64,000 bases of DNA, taken from contig NC_087070.1 of the NCBI RefSeq assembly GCF_963678635.1, forward strand, positions 48,465,467 to 48,529,466, read 5' to 3'. The notes beneath the pieces were generated by a model. It was not told the origin of the DNA. It ran no database searches and worked only from the letters and a program-made list of their open reading frames with translations. Made by a program: the position numbers and the translations under genes. Every line of letters starts with the position of its first letter. Positions within the stretch are counted from its first letter, which is position 1. This stretch comes from Symsagittifera roscoffensis (taxonomy: Eukaryota > Xenacoelomorpha > Acoela > Convolutidae). Positions 35,481 to 46,984 of the stretch are shown piece after piece.

Positions 35481-36826
35481 ATCATTAGCAAGAAACTCAA
35501 GCTCGTTTTTGTTATAATTCTATTCTTCTTCAGGGAGAAACCGCGAAGCAAAAGCTATCGACACCCACAGCTCCAGTTTTAGTTCTTGCTCTAGACGCGC
35601 GAGTAGGCCGCTATGACATCGTCACATTTGATTATCGAAGCCCGCGGTTTTTTGTTATTTATTAACCTCCCGCACTCAGGAAAAAGAGAAAATAATCGAT
35701 TATATTACAATTATAATTGTACTTTTTTAAATTTATAATTAATTATAAGCGCCAAATTTAGATGTTTAAACAACTTGTAATCCATTATAATGATAACATT
35801 TTTTGTGACAATATAATCAGCTATAATCAAATATAATTGATTAAAATTGTTCCAAAAATCTCTTATAATCTCTTATAATCTGTTATAATCTATTATAATA
35901 GAATATAATAGTTTTTTTCTGTCAAAAATCTCTGAAAGTGAGATGTCTTGTCAGTCTTTGGTTGATCTGAACCCAAAGTCTTACCACGAAACAAAAGCTT
36001 CATAGAGATCCCTTTATTTTAGTTAAAAGAATCCCACGGTAGGTGAAATATAAATCTTCTATGTAAATCATAAAATTAAAGCAATGTGCTGACATTTTGG
36101 TGGTCAAAAATTTAAAATGTGCATCATGAAATAACTATAATCTAGAAGAAGTTAAAAAAAAACGTTATAAATTTGAATTGATTTGATACTGTTATAACAG
36201 TTTTCCCATTTTTCACATGAGCCAACGTCTACAAAAAACATAAAATATAAGCAATTCAGGTAGAAGGTTGAAAACAAAATTGGCAAACAAAGGGATTATA
36301 ATCGATAAAATTGGATTTTTCTGCAAAACAAAAAATTAATTAGAAATTTGTTTAAAAAATCTATCGAGCTGCACCACAATAATTAAGCTTGTTTTTTGCA
36401 TATATAAATAATCAGCGTTAAATTGGTTAATTATTCATAGAAACATCAGCAAAACTCGATAATTGATCGATTGATTAATTGGCCTTGGTTAATGGCAATT
36501 AATTGTCGAACATCCCCTTAGGTGCCAGCATTCTCGCATGGTTTTGCATTTTTTCAAATATTGAAAGCGTGGGTTGTTCTAGTGAAATGGGCTGTGAGAG
36601 ATTTCGTCCCATTACAGATCGCGACCCAATTTAATGTCAACAGATTTCGTCCCTTTTCGAAGCGTACACAGATTTCGTCCCACCAATTTGGATATGGGAT
36701 GATAGGATATTGGAAATGTGACGAAACCTGCATGGGACGAAACCTGCACTGGACAAAACTTGTTAATGAAATAAATAGGACGAAATCAGTAAAAGGACGA
36801 AGTCTGTGCCAATCTGTGAAATGACT
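35481..36826. repeat. Module M, copy 4
   Basis: Head to tail after copy 3 (shift about 1,494 bp). It grades into module N like copy 2. Confidence 0.84.
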
Positions 36827-38089
36827 ATTCCTTTTGCGTTCATTTTGATATAGGATTTTAAATGCATTATAATGGATTTTAAATGGATTATAATTCAATA
36901 TAATGGATTTTAATGGATTGTGTTTTTACAAAAATAATCGATTGTGATGACAATATAATCGATTACGTGGTCAAAACTTGTTAATGAAATAAATAGGACG
37001 AAATCAGTAAAAGGACGAAGTCTGTGCCAATCTGTGAAATGACTATTCCTTTTGCGTTCATTTTGATATAGGAGCAAAATTCGCTGTATTCCGCTCTGAA
37101 TTAAATTTAAAATTGTGATATTTTATTTTCTGTTCCCTGTTCTTTATTTTAGAAAATTTCCCATTTTATTTCTGCAGCTGCAACTAAACCAAATTATTCG
37201 TGCTCGAGTTCGCGAACAAGCAAAATAAAATGATTCCTTACATTACAAAATATTACAACCGGATTTAAATGGATTATAATTCAATATAATGGATTTTAAT
37301 GGATTGTGTTTTTACAAAAATAATCGATTGTGATGACAATATAATCGATTACGTGGACAAAACTTGTTAATGAAATAAATAGGACGAAATCAGTAAAAGG
37401 ACGAAGTCTGTGCCAATCTGTGAAATGACTATTCCTTTTGCGTTCATTTTGATATAGGAGCAAAATTCGCTGTATTCCGCTCTGAATTAAATTTAAAATT
37501 GTGATATTTTATTTTCTGTTCCCTGTTCTTTATTTTAGAAAATTTCCCATTTTATTTCTGCAGCTGCAACTAAACCAAATTATTCGTGCTCGAGTTCGCG
37601 AACAAGCAAAATAAAATGATTCCTTACATTACAAAATATTACAACCGGATTCCAAATTTTTACAAAAATAATTATTCTATAAAATCACATCCACCCGCAC
37701 CGGAGTTCCATGGATAATAATAGATTATATTGAACTTTCGTGGTCTGTCTTAAAAAATTTCGATAATAATCGATTATAATTGATTAAAAATGGATTATAA
37801 GCAAACTTTTTCTAAACAATAAAATCCAAATATAATCGATTATAATCGATTATTTGTGAAAGAAAATGAAACTTGTTTTCGAGGCAAAATAATCCATTAT
37901 AGTCTATTATAATCGATTGTAGTGGATTTTTTCGAGAAGTTAGTCGTGAAATATACAACTTTTTAAAAATAATTATCGCATTTCATGTTTAGTGCAGTTG
38001 GTACGTAATATGTTTTTAGGCTTCACAAATGTTGCATATCACTTTTCAATCTTTATAATTTGGTCTTATAATATACCCCGTTTACCCCT

Positions 38090-38282
38090 TCCCTGTTTAC
38101 CCCCCCCCGTCCGTTTTTCTACCTGTTTACCCCCCCCCCCCGTTCACCACCCCCAATCCTCAATTAACCAACCCCCCTCATCTTAGTTTAATCCCCCCCC
38201 CCGTTTACTGGGGGAGGGGTTTGGGCAAATGCAGACTGATGGGGGGCAAAGTGGGGTGGGGGGGGGGGGGGTTGGGGGTAAG
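38090..38282. repeat. C-run then G-run tract with quadruplex and hairpin potential
   Basis: Plus strand has repeated GTTTACCCC-type and long C runs (about 38090-38206), then GTTTACTGGGGGAGGGG, GGGGGG, GGGGTGGGGGG and GGGGG runs to about 38278. At least five G-tracts of four or more lie within 70 bp. The C-rich and G-rich halves could pair with each other. Confidence 0.8.
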
Positions 38283-38921
38283 TTGAGTAGGTTTAGATTG
38301 CGAGTAGGCCGTGAGTAACGCAGAAATGCTGCAAGTTTTGCAAATTATTTTGTAAAAAATGTTAGATTATAATCCGTTATAATCAATTATAATGAATTTT
38401 AAATGGATTAGAATCCATTATAATGGATTTTAAATGGATTATAATTCAATATAATGGATTTTAATGGATTGTGTTTTTACAAAAATAATCGATTGTGATG
38501 ACAATATAATCGATTACGTGGTCTAAATTTGCCACAATAATGGATTATAATGACAACATTTTAGAAACCATTTTATTCCATTAAATTAATTATTATCCAT
38601 GGAGCTCCGGTGCGGGCAAAATCTTAGTTTTTAGAAAAAGGGTCGTGTGATAAAACTTAGCGTTTTTTTTCAATTCGGGTAGTGTTTAGACAAAAAGTCA
38701 TGGCGAATCTTCTTAACAATCTCTCATCCCCCCCTTTCATCAAAAAGGGGGATTTTTAAGTAGATCAAAATGGCCGATTTTTCGACCAATCAGAATGCAG
38801 CAAATTTAGAATTAGCAGGTGGGTGGGGGGTTCGAGATTAATAAGTAGATCCGTCATGGCTGACCCCACATCAGTTCTGGTTTCATGTTGCCAAATTTTT
38901 CCAAATGGCTCCCCGTGGGTT

Positions 38922-39231
38922 CAGGCGTGGATCTTGGAATTTCTCGAGGGGGGGAGCAGATTTTCAAAAAAGTTTTGAAAATTGTGTCGACTTTTTTTTT
39001 AGGTCGACCAAACTGATTATCTGAGCTCTCCGAAACCGCTATCAAGACCCTAGTTTGACCAAATTTTTCTGCGCCGCAGGCAAATTTTTGAAAAAGGCCT
39101 GTAGAAAAATTTTACGGTCAGTCAGCCAAAAATGGATATCTCAAAAAAGTACAAAGGGGACCCTATGGGTCGGCAGGGGGTCGAATTCTTGAGGCAAACG
39201 GGGGCTTCCGCCAATCTTAAATCCGCTACTG
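38922..39231. mobile_element. Older hAT-type MITE within module N, copy 2
   Basis: Same insertion as at 34148, with flanking 8-mers CGTGGGTT (38914-38921) and ACTGGGTT (39232-39239). Length 310 bp. Confidence 0.7.
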
Positions 39232-39650
39232 ACTGGGTTGTTTCTCTTCATCAATATCTGGACTGTGAAAAATTCCAGTCCCCTTTTTTCTGAAGGCGCC
39301 AATATACATTTTGAGAGAGGGGGAGGGGCGCCAAAAACATTTTTTGATCAAAACGGTCTTTTTTTTTTTAATAAAAACGTCGTTTTTGCGGCGCAAAACT
39401 TGATTAAATAAGGCCATGTAGGATTGGGTTGTTGTGGTTTTAGCTTAAAACATCAGCTTAGTCAAGAAGTTTTGTTTGAAAAACCGCTCAAAAAATTCCT
39501 GCGCAAGTCAGATGAGAACAAAAATTGCCTGCTTAGGTTAATTTGGGTTTCTGTGGTATTTCAGAAACTATATTTCGTTGGCCTAAAAAAGTACACAATG
39601 CTTTTTTAAAAACAGAAGCACTCTCGTAAAAATCCTAGATCCGACTCTGA

Positions 39651-41060
39651 GTCAACTCCAGTCGAAAAAAAAACTAGTTCATTTTAGGTTCCATCCGGAT
39701 AATTGTTCCGACTAATGAAAATGGGGAGAACTTTGTCTTTGTGTTTTAGTTTCTTCTTCTATTTTTTGTTTTCCTTAAAAGCAGGTACTACAATCAATAA
39801 TCGGAATGGGTCCAATCTTACATCATGTTAAAGTCACTTCAATCGTGATTCGAACGGCATTAAATTTTTTCAAAAATTTTTCTGTGTCGACAGAAATCGG
39901 GTTTTAAATTTTTTTCTTTTTGGTCTAGTTTTGAGTGTAATTAACGAGCATGAAGGCGTTTTATAGAAGCAGAATCCAGTAAACCGTAACTAAATATTTT
40001 AAAAAATGAAATTTTAGATTTTTTTTTCGCATTCCTGGTCCAGTGTTCTTCAAGCTGCCTAATTTACTGTGAATATCAAATATTGAATATCTAAGCTTTG
40101 TCTAGGCTAGGTTCCGGTCCTCTCATCACACCTCTTATAAACAAAAACACAGTTTAACACAATTTCCAGCTGGGAATAAAAGTGTTCCGCGCTGCGTGTA
40201 AAGTTTAAGATTGAAAATGTGAAATCTGAACCTGTACATAAATATTGGCGCCAAAATAGTCGGTTTTGCGACAGAAACACGGCCCATTCCTGAAGTGGAA
40301 AACTAATTTGGGATTAGGAGCTTATCAGCTCAATATCTTATTATTTTCCACTAAGGTATGATCTCTTGGTTGCTTAATCAATTCATTCTTCCGACCATTT
40401 AAAAAATAGGGAGGAAATTGTTTTCTGTTGTTGTATTTTTTTTGTTTTTTTTTGTTTTCCACGCAAAATTGGGTACCTCAATTAATCAATAGAATAGGTG
40501 GAGTGATATATCAGAGTAAATCCTTTTCAGTCGGAATTCGAACGACATTAAAACTTTTTAAGAAACTTTTCTCGGTGCGGAAAAAAAAACAAATTGAAAT
40601 TTTTGGTTTTTGGTCTTATTTGAGCGAATAAGGTGAGCGAGCAGCCTTTTTGTTTCTACAAAAAATGTTACCCCACATAATCATCAGAATAGTCGAAAGA
40701 TATATAACATTCAAGCTTTTTCAATCCTTATTCGATTGATCTTGAAACATTTTGAAAATTGCACCAGTGTCGAAAAAAAGCGGTTTGAATTTTTTGAGTT
40801 TTAGTCTAATTTTCTTGCGGTTGAAGCATACGAGCAGGCCTAGTAGAGCAAAATAGGCAATGAAATTTTATTAAAATTGGTTTGGAAGATTTTAGCCCCA
40901 TTTTTGGAATAAAAATCTCAAAACAAATTTGTGCAAATTAAAAAATTAAAAAACTTTTTTGGTTGTTGATTTGTTTTTTTTCAGCCATTTTTGACAAGAA
41001 CCGTGTGCTCGATTTGCCTATTTTACAGTTACTGTCGAATATACCTTCAGGTTTTCCTGA
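39651..41060. repeat. Module R, about 1.4 copies
   Basis: Related to the ~945 bp tandem array at 47-52.5 kb. Shared landmarks are AATATTGGCGCC, AGTCGGTTTTGCGACAGAAA, CACGGCCCATTCC, CACTAAGGTATGATC, AGGGAGGAAATTG, TGGGTACCTCAA, GAGCGAGCAGCC and TTACCCCACATAATC. The first part is more diverged than the second. It ends at a junction with a truncated M copy near 41061. Confidence 0.8.
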
Positions 41061-42404
41061 GGCCGGTATGACATTGTCACATTTGATTCTCGAAGCCCGC
41101 GTTTTTTTGTTATTTATTAACCTCCCGCACTCAGGAAAAAGAGAAAATAATCGATTATATTACAATTGTAATTGTATTTTTATTAAAATTATAATTGATT
41201 ATTAGCGCCAAATTTAGATGTTTAAACAACTTATAATCCTTTATAATGATAACATTTTTCGTGACATTATAATAAGTTATAATCAATTATAATTGATTAA
41301 AATTGTTCCAAAAATCTCTTATAATCTCTTATAATCTATTATAATCTATTATAATAGATTATAATAGTTTTTTTCTGTCAAAAATCTCTGAAAGTGAGAT
41401 GTCTTGTCAGTTTTTGGTTGAACTGAACCCAAAGTCTTACCACGAAACAAACGCTTCATAGAGAACCCTTTATATTAGTTGAAAGAATCCCACGGTAGGT
41501 GAAATATAACTCTTCTATATAAATCCTAAAATTAAAGCAGTGTGCTGACATTTTGGTGGTCAAAAACTTAAAATGTGCATCATGAAATAACTATAATCAA
41601 GAAGAAATTTAAGAAAAAAACGTTATAAATTTGAATTGATTTGAAACTGTTATAACAGTTTTCCCATTTTTCACATGAAGCAATTCAGGTGGAAAGTTGA
41701 AAACAAAATGGGCAAACAAAGGGATTATAATCGATAAAATTGGATTTTTCTGCAAAACAAAAATAAATTAGAAATTTGTTTTTAAAAAATCAGTCGAGCT
41801 GCACCACAACAATTAAGCTTGTTTTTTGCATATATAACTAGTCAGCGTTAAATTGATTAATTATTCATAGAAACACCAGCAAAAACTCGATAATTGATCG
41901 ATTGATTAATTGGCCCTGGTTAATGGCAATTAATTGTCGAACATCCCCTTAGGTGCCAGCATTCTCGCATGGTTTTGCATTTTTTCAAATATTGAAAGCT
42001 TGGGTCGTTCTAGTGAAATGGGCTGTGAGAGATTTCGTCCCATTACAGATCGCGACCCAATTTAACTTCAACATATTTCGTCCCATTTCGAAGCGTACAC
42101 AGATTTCCTTCCACCAATTTGGATATGGGATAATAGGATATTGGATATGTGACGAAACCTGCATGGGACGAAACCTGCATGTGACAAAATTTGTTAATGA
42201 AATAAATAGGACGAAATTAGTAAAAGGACGAAGTCTGTGCCAATCTGTGGAATGATTCCAGAAGAGGAGGTGAGCTCGTTTCTAGCACAAAGTTTGCAAG
42301 GGGCAAGTTCGCAAGTTCACAAACCTAACCGATGAGTTAGTTCTTTACATGAGATCGTTCACTTGGTTAATTGAGGCTTCTGCGATTCGAAGGGGTTTTA
42401 TGAA
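41061..42404. repeat. Module M, copy 5 (5' end missing)
   Basis: Starts inside the module at GGTATGACATTGTCACATTT and is otherwise complete, with AT palindromes at 41150-41380 and the TTTCGTCCC cluster near 42033-42235. Confidence 0.83.
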
Positions 42405-44327
42405 GATCATTAGCAAGAAACTCAAGCTCGTTTTTGTTATAATTCTATTCTTCTTCAGGGAGAAACCGCGAAGCAAAAGCTATCGACACCCACAGCTCCA
42501 GTTTTAGTTCTTGCTCTAGAGCCGCGAGTAGGCCGCTATGACATCGTCACATTTGATTATCGAAGCCCGCGGTTTTTTGTTATTTATTAACCTCCCGCAC
42601 TCAGGAAAAAGAGAAAATAATCGATTATATTACAATTATAATTGTACTTTTTTAAATTTATAATTAATTATAAGCGCCAAATTTAGATGTTTAAACAACT
42701 TATAATCCATTATAATGATAACATTTTCGTGACATTAAAATAAGCTATAATCAATTATAATTGATTAAAATTGTTCCAAAAATCTCCTATAACCTCTTAT
42801 AATCTATTATAATCTTTTATAATAGATTATAAAACGTTTTTTTCTGTCAAACATTTTTGAAAGTGAGATGTATTGTCAGTTTTTGGTTTAACTGAACCCA
42901 AAGTCTTACCACGAAACAAAAGCTTCATAGAGATCCCTTTATATTAGTTGAAAGAATCCCACGGTAGTTGAAATATAATTCTTCTATATAAATCATAAAA
43001 ATAAAGCAGTGTGCTGACATTTTGGTGGTCAAAAAATTTAAAATGTGCATCATGAAATAACTATAATCAAGAAGAAATTTAAAAAAACGTTATAAATTTG
43101 AATTGATTTGAAACTGTTATAACAGTTTCCTTATTTTTCACATGAACCAACGTCTACAAAAAGCATAAAATATAAGCAATTTAAGTGGAAGCTTGAAAAC
43201 AAAATGGGCAAACAAAGGGATTATAATCGATAAAATTGGATTTTTCTGCAAAACAAAAATAAATTAGAAATTTGTTTTTAAAAAATCAGTCGAGCTGCAC
43301 CACAACAATTAAGCTTGTTTTTTGCATATATAACTAGTCAGCGTTAAATTGATTAATTATTCATAGAAACACCAGCAAAAACTCGATAATTGATCGATTG
43401 ATTAATTGGCCCTGGTTAATGGCAATTAATTGTCGAACATCCCCTTAGGTGCCAGCATTCTCGCATGGTTTTGCATTTTTTCAAATATTGAAAGCTTGGG
43501 TCGTTCTAGTGAAATGGGCTGTGAGAGATTTCGTCCCATTACAGATCGCGACCCAATTTAACTTCAACATATTTCGTCCCATTTCGAAGCGTACACAGAT
43601 TTCCTTCCACCAATTTGGATATGGGATAATAGGATGTTGGATATGTGACGAAACCTGCATGGTGGAACCTGATCTAAACTACATTTTATGATTGGATAAA
43701 TTAGATATTTTACCAATGTAAAGTATTTAATATTAACCAATCATGATCCATCTGACTAACAATCCACTTATTTGTAAGTGCTGAAATTACTAGTAATTTC
43801 AGCACCAGAGAGATTTGAATTTAACTTAGAAATTAGTTGACTCTCCAAGAAGACTTCAGCAGCCGCAATAAACCAGTATACCCTAGATCTATTGAGCCTA
43901 GCAGAGACTAGTTAAACAACCTGAGACTAGATAGTATAAGAGTAAGATTAGGATTGGTATTAGACTAAGAAGTTGCACGAATCTATCCGGCCGAAAATAA
44001 GATAGCGTGACGAGCAGACGGTGTACCCTATCCGAAATTACTCTATGAGTTATACACTTCGGTCCTAACTCAATGGGACGAAACCTGCATGGGACAAAAT
44101 TTGTTAATGAAATAAATAGGACGAAATTAGTAAAAGGACGAAGTCTGTGCCAATCAGTGAAATGACCCCAGAAGAGGAGGTGAGCTCGTTTCTAGTACAA
44201 AGTTTGCAAGGGGCAAGTTCGCAAGTTCACAAACCTAACCGATGAATTAGTTCTCTACATGAGATCGTTCACTTGGTTAATTGAGGCTTCTGCGATTCGA
44301 AGGGGTTTTATGAAGGCTATCAGGCCT
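42405..44327. repeat. Module M, copy 6, carrying a solo LTR
   Basis: Head to tail after copy 5. The inverted cluster at its end is split by the solo LTR at 43663-44072. After the LTR the module resumes at GACGAAACCTGCAT and runs to GAAGGGGTTTTATGAAG near 44327. Confidence 0.84.
43663..44072. mobile_element. Solo LTR of an LTR retrotransposon (fossil), 410 bp
   Basis: The insert begins TGGAACCTGATC and ends GGTCCTAACTCA, so it has TG...CA ends, and it is flanked by the same 4 bp ATGG on each side (43659-43662 and 44073-44076). The empty site is known from the five other M copies, which read CTGCATGGGACG without interruption. The length, ends and short target duplication fit an LTR left by recombination between the two LTRs of a Gypsy- or BEL-like element. 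It contains a possible TATA-like GATAGTATAAGAG. It looks young: the duplication is exact. No coding sequence. Confidence 0.85.
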
Positions 44328-45616
44328 GTCCAAGCAGAGACCGTTTCTGTTAACGGAAATCTTTAATTACTTCCCCCACTTTTGCAAAAGGGGGGGATCA
44401 GTTACTAGGTACAAAATTTACACATGATAAACTATTGATTTTTTCTTTATAGGGGTTGAAATTCGTTAGCAGGTAACCTAGGGGGGGGGGGCTTAGAGTT
44501 AAAGAGATCCGGTACCGTTCGAGAGGGGGGTTGATATTTTATCGAAAATTTTTAAGCCCCCCCCCGTCCCCAAAAAATTCGTGCGCATGCTTCTCAGTAC
44601 GGGCACCCTATTTTGTTAACTATCCCCCCTATGGTACCTTGTAACGAATTTCCCCCCTATAAAGAAAGAATTGAACAGTTAAGCATATACGAATTTAGTA
44701 CCTTGTTAATTATTAGTACATTAAATAGTTAACCAGATCTAAAACACTTTTTTGGACGTCAATTAGAAACAGAGAAGAAAAATTGGTTCAAGCAAAAAGA
44801 AACTTGCATATTTTATTTTACCTATGTATATATTCCAAATTTGAAAGTTGTGCAGTTGATAGTTTATACTTTTCTCATTTCAAATTTAAACTTTAAACTC
44901 AGTTTAAATCTTTCTGGGTCGATTTAAGAGAACAAAAACCAAAACATATCGCGATAGGAATGGTAATCTAAGGCTTATTTTTAAAACATTTGAATTTAGT
45001 TAAATATTAGCTTTTATAAATAATGCTGAATTTATTACGAAGTCGTATTTCGATTTTGGTTTCACTTATTTGCTTAAACAGAAAATAAAACGTTCACTTT
45101 TATATAAATACTAAATTAAAATATATATTTGTGAATTTGTGCCGTATTAATTTACTGCTTTTATCTACTTTTGCAGCTTTATATTTTACGCATTAAATAT
45201 AAAAGAAAAAGAAAGCAAGACAAAATTTTCAATAATATTCGTATATGGATAGAATTATAGAATTATTTTAAGCATTTTTATTATTTTCTACGTTAATTTC
45301 AGAGCATACAAAAGCAGCAAAAAGAACAGCTAAAAAGACACGTAATTTGTTCAACTAAATTTATTCGCTTTTTTTCTCAAAAATTGACATTATTTTTGTG
45401 TAATTTCACTTTTGTTTTCCCGTTTCTTTCGTGCGTTGCCAACCTACAGAAAATTACTAGCTTGACTTATTTTTGTTTTTATTTCACATTTTACCATTAT
45501 TTTATAGGTTATTTCAATCACTTCTGAGCAAATTTGTTACCATTTTATATACTTTGGATTTTCTTCTAATACACTGAATGTCCAAAATATAGTGTATAAA
45601 ATACGCATTTAAAACG
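44328..45616. other. Unique AT-rich insert between M and N
   Basis: Unlike the first two compound blocks, here about 1.29 kb separates M from N. The first 340 bp have C/G runs, a palindrome CTTTTGCAAAAG within CCCCCAC and GGGGGG, and a TATGGTACCTTGTAACGAAT motif like one in the 2.75 kb unit. The rest (about 44670-45600) is AT-rich with no gene seen. Confidence 0.55.
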
Positions 45617-46984
45617 CGGACTATTCCTTTTGCGTTCATTTTGATATAGGAGCAAAATTCGCTGTATTCCGCTCTGAATTAAATTTAAAATTGTGATATT
45701 TTATTTTCTGTTCCCTGTTCTTTATTTTAGAAAATTTCCCATTTTATTTCTGCAGCTGCAACTAAACCAAATTATTCGTGCTCGAGTTCGCGAACAAGCA
45801 AAATAAAATCATTCCTTACGTTACAAAAAATTACAACCGGATTCCAGTTTTTAAAAATAATTATTCTTTAAAATCACATCCAAAAACTTAGTTTTTAGAA
45901 AAGGGTCCCTTTTTTTCAATTCGGTTAGTGTTTAGACAAAAAGTCATGGCGGATCTTCTTAACAATTCCCCCCCCCCCCTTCATGAAAAGGGGGGATTCT
46001 TAAGTAGATCAAAATGGCCGATTTTTCGACCAATCAGAATGCAGCAAAGTTAGAATTAGCAGGGGGGTGGGGGGTTCGAGATTAATAAGTAGATCCATCA
46101 TGGCTGACCCCACGTCAGTTCTGGTGTCATGTCGCCAAATTTTTCCAAATGGCTCCCAGTGAGTTCAGGCGCGGATCTAGGAATTTCTCGGGGGCGGGGG
46201 GGGCGGATTTTCAAAAAAAAATGTTGAAAATTGTGTCGACCTTTTTTTTAGTGTCGACCAATAAATTGTGTCGACCAATAATTTGATTTTTTTTCAAAAT
46301 CCGCCCCCACCCCTCAAAATTAGTATAGATTCGCGTTTTTTCGGCGCGCGCTCTCTCTGAAAGTTAGTATGTATTGGCGCCGAAGGCGCCGTTAGAAAAA
46401 TTTTAAGGTCAGTCAGCCAAAAATGGATATCTCAAAATAGTACAAAGGGGGACCCTATGGGTCGGCAGGGGGTCGAATTCCTGAGGGAAATGCGGGCTTC
46501 CGCCTATCTTAAATCCGCTACTGACTGGGTTGTTTCTCTTTATCAATATCTGGACTGTGAAAAATTACAGTCCCCTTTTTTCTGAAGGCGCCAATATACA
46601 TTTTGAGAGAGGGGGAGGGGCGCCAACAACATTTTTTGATCAAAACGGTCTTTTTTTTTTAATAAAAACGTCGTTTTTGCGGCGCAAAACTTGATTAAAT
46701 AAGGCCATGTAGGATTGGGTTGTTGTGGTTTTAGCTTAAAACATCAGCTTAGTCAAGAAGTTTTGTTTGAAAAACCGCTCAAAAAATTCCTGCGCAAGTC
46801 AGATGAGAACAAAAATTGCCTGCTTAGGTTAATTTGGGTTTCTGTGGTATTTCAGAAACTATATTTCGTTGGCCTAAAAAAGTACACAATGCTTTTTTAA
46901 AAACAGAAGCACTCTCGTAAAAATCCTAGATCCGACTCTGAGTCAACTCCAGTCGAAAAAAAAACTAGTTCATTTTAGGTTCCA
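45617..46984. repeat. Module N, copy 3
   Basis: Begins GACTATTCCTTTTGCGTTC and is shortened: it lacks the AT-palindrome and TTAGTGCAGTTGG parts, then continues with TTTTTCAATTCGG, the old hAT element and the GGGTTGTTGTGG segment. Confidence 0.8.
46166..46523. mobile_element. Older hAT-type MITE within module N, copy 3
   Basis: Ends CAGGCGCGGATCTAGG and TTAAATCCGCTACTG, flanking 8-mers AGTGAGTT and ACTGGGTT (6 of 8). At 358 bp it is the longest of the three, and it retains the GGCGCC-containing middle also seen in the intact element at 3745. Confidence 0.72.

Larger units (their letters stand above)
36827..39650. repeat. Module N, copy 2, with internal triplication
   Basis: Same order as copy 1, but the start is expanded: the segment AACTTGTTAATGAAATAAAT through TTTTGATATAGG occurs three times (from about 36757, 36978 and 37362), each followed by AT palindromes or by the GCAGCTGCAACTAAACC segment. 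Later parts are the C/G-run tract (38090-38290), the old hAT element and the GGGTTGTTGTGG segment. A short open frame at 39424-39609 is repeated exactly at 46715-46900 as part of N and is not credited as a gene. Confidence 0.8.

Noticed and set aside
39424-39609. A 61-codon ATG-led frame identical at 46715-46900
   Set aside because: Identity at DNA level is explained by the recent module N duplication. The first N copy does not keep it, and no domain is visible.
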